A DNA stretch of 21,990 bases from an uncultured Rothia sp. (GTDB lineage Bacteria > Actinomycetota > Actinomycetes > Actinomycetales > Micrococcaceae), in NCBI GenBank assembly GCA_946222285.1, contig CAMIIP010000027.1, positions 1-21,990 of the forward strand, in the 5' to 3' direction. Below the pieces are notes generated by a model. It saw only the letters and a program-made list of their open reading frames with translations. It ran no database searches and was not told the DNA's origin. Below, one piece after another: positions 21,879 to 21,990 of this stretch. The translations under genes were made by a program, and so were the position numbers. The first letter of the stretch is position 1. Each line of letters opens with the position of its first letter.

Positions 21879-21990
21879 CTACACATTAAACAAACCAACC
21901 ACCTGCTCAACACCCTCATCCGGCTCCACCGACAAATCAACACCCGAACCCTCACCCTCCTCCCAGAAGCCAACTCATACGTCACCTCCT
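21879..21990 (-). CDS. C-terminal end of a gene entering from the right edge (partial, perhaps frameshifted)
   Basis: On the minus strand a frame with strong codon-position bias reads EGSGVDLSVEPDEGVEQVVG, then LFNV and a TAG stop at 21881-21879. It is acidic. Further upstream the coding-like sequence (EVTYELASG) sits in another frame, suggesting a one-base shift in the G-rich run around 21951-21966, unless the upstream part is chance. Nothing can be said of function. Between 21823 and 21878 nothing is seen. Confidence 0.3.

Overview
The window looks like chromosomal DNA of a high-GC Gram-positive bacterium of the Micrococcaceae, most likely a Rothia (R. dentocariosa/aeria type). This is inferred from the fused LysX (lysyl-lipid synthase plus lysyl-tRNA synthetase), an AGCS-type symporter, a DtxR-type iron box, actinobacterial-style proteins and moderate GC with AT-rich accessory patches. 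No rRNA, tRNA or CRISPR array was seen.

Layout: (1) 110-2983 holds two tandem NhaA Na+/H+ antiporter paralogues, both ending in the same calcium-loop-like acidic tail, closed by a 23-bp-stem terminator. (2) 3081-4912 holds a VOC protein, a small DUF6176-like protein, a 76-codon membrane-protein gene split by a 160-bp MITE-like element, and an unknown 164-aa gene. (3) 4986-6117 is a divergent pair, a DUF1772 membrane protein and a MerR regulator, separated by a perfect 46-bp palindrome that is probably the operator. (4) 6427-7642 encodes a proline/serine-rich single-pass surface protein with a frameshifted tail. (5) 7710-13130 is the lipid-lysylation locus: lysX, a translationally coupled but frameshifted 6-TM protein gene behind it, and a divergent membrane-anchored esterase. 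(6) 13265-16529 holds an alanine/glycine:cation symporter, a 24-bp-stem terminator, and a convergent two-gene operon (NAD(P)-binding protein, then a cysteine-nucleophile alpha/beta hydrolase), with a hydrolase gene remnant beside it. (7) 17094-20069 encodes a secreted 991-aa FG-GAP/VCBS protein that reads as two tandem seven-bladed propellers, under a near-perfect DtxR/IdeR box. (8) 20070-21990 is a decay zone: an IS110-family transposase remnant, a solo MITE end, a multiply frameshifted bacteriocin-like gene followed by an intact small membrane protein (possible immunity), a second MITE copy and the tail of an edge gene.

The best supported novelties are a MITE-like family shown to have inserted into a gene (removing it restores one open reading frame and exposes a 3-bp target duplication), and an iron-controlled double-propeller secreted protein. 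Identifications are from reading motifs; no database search was possible.
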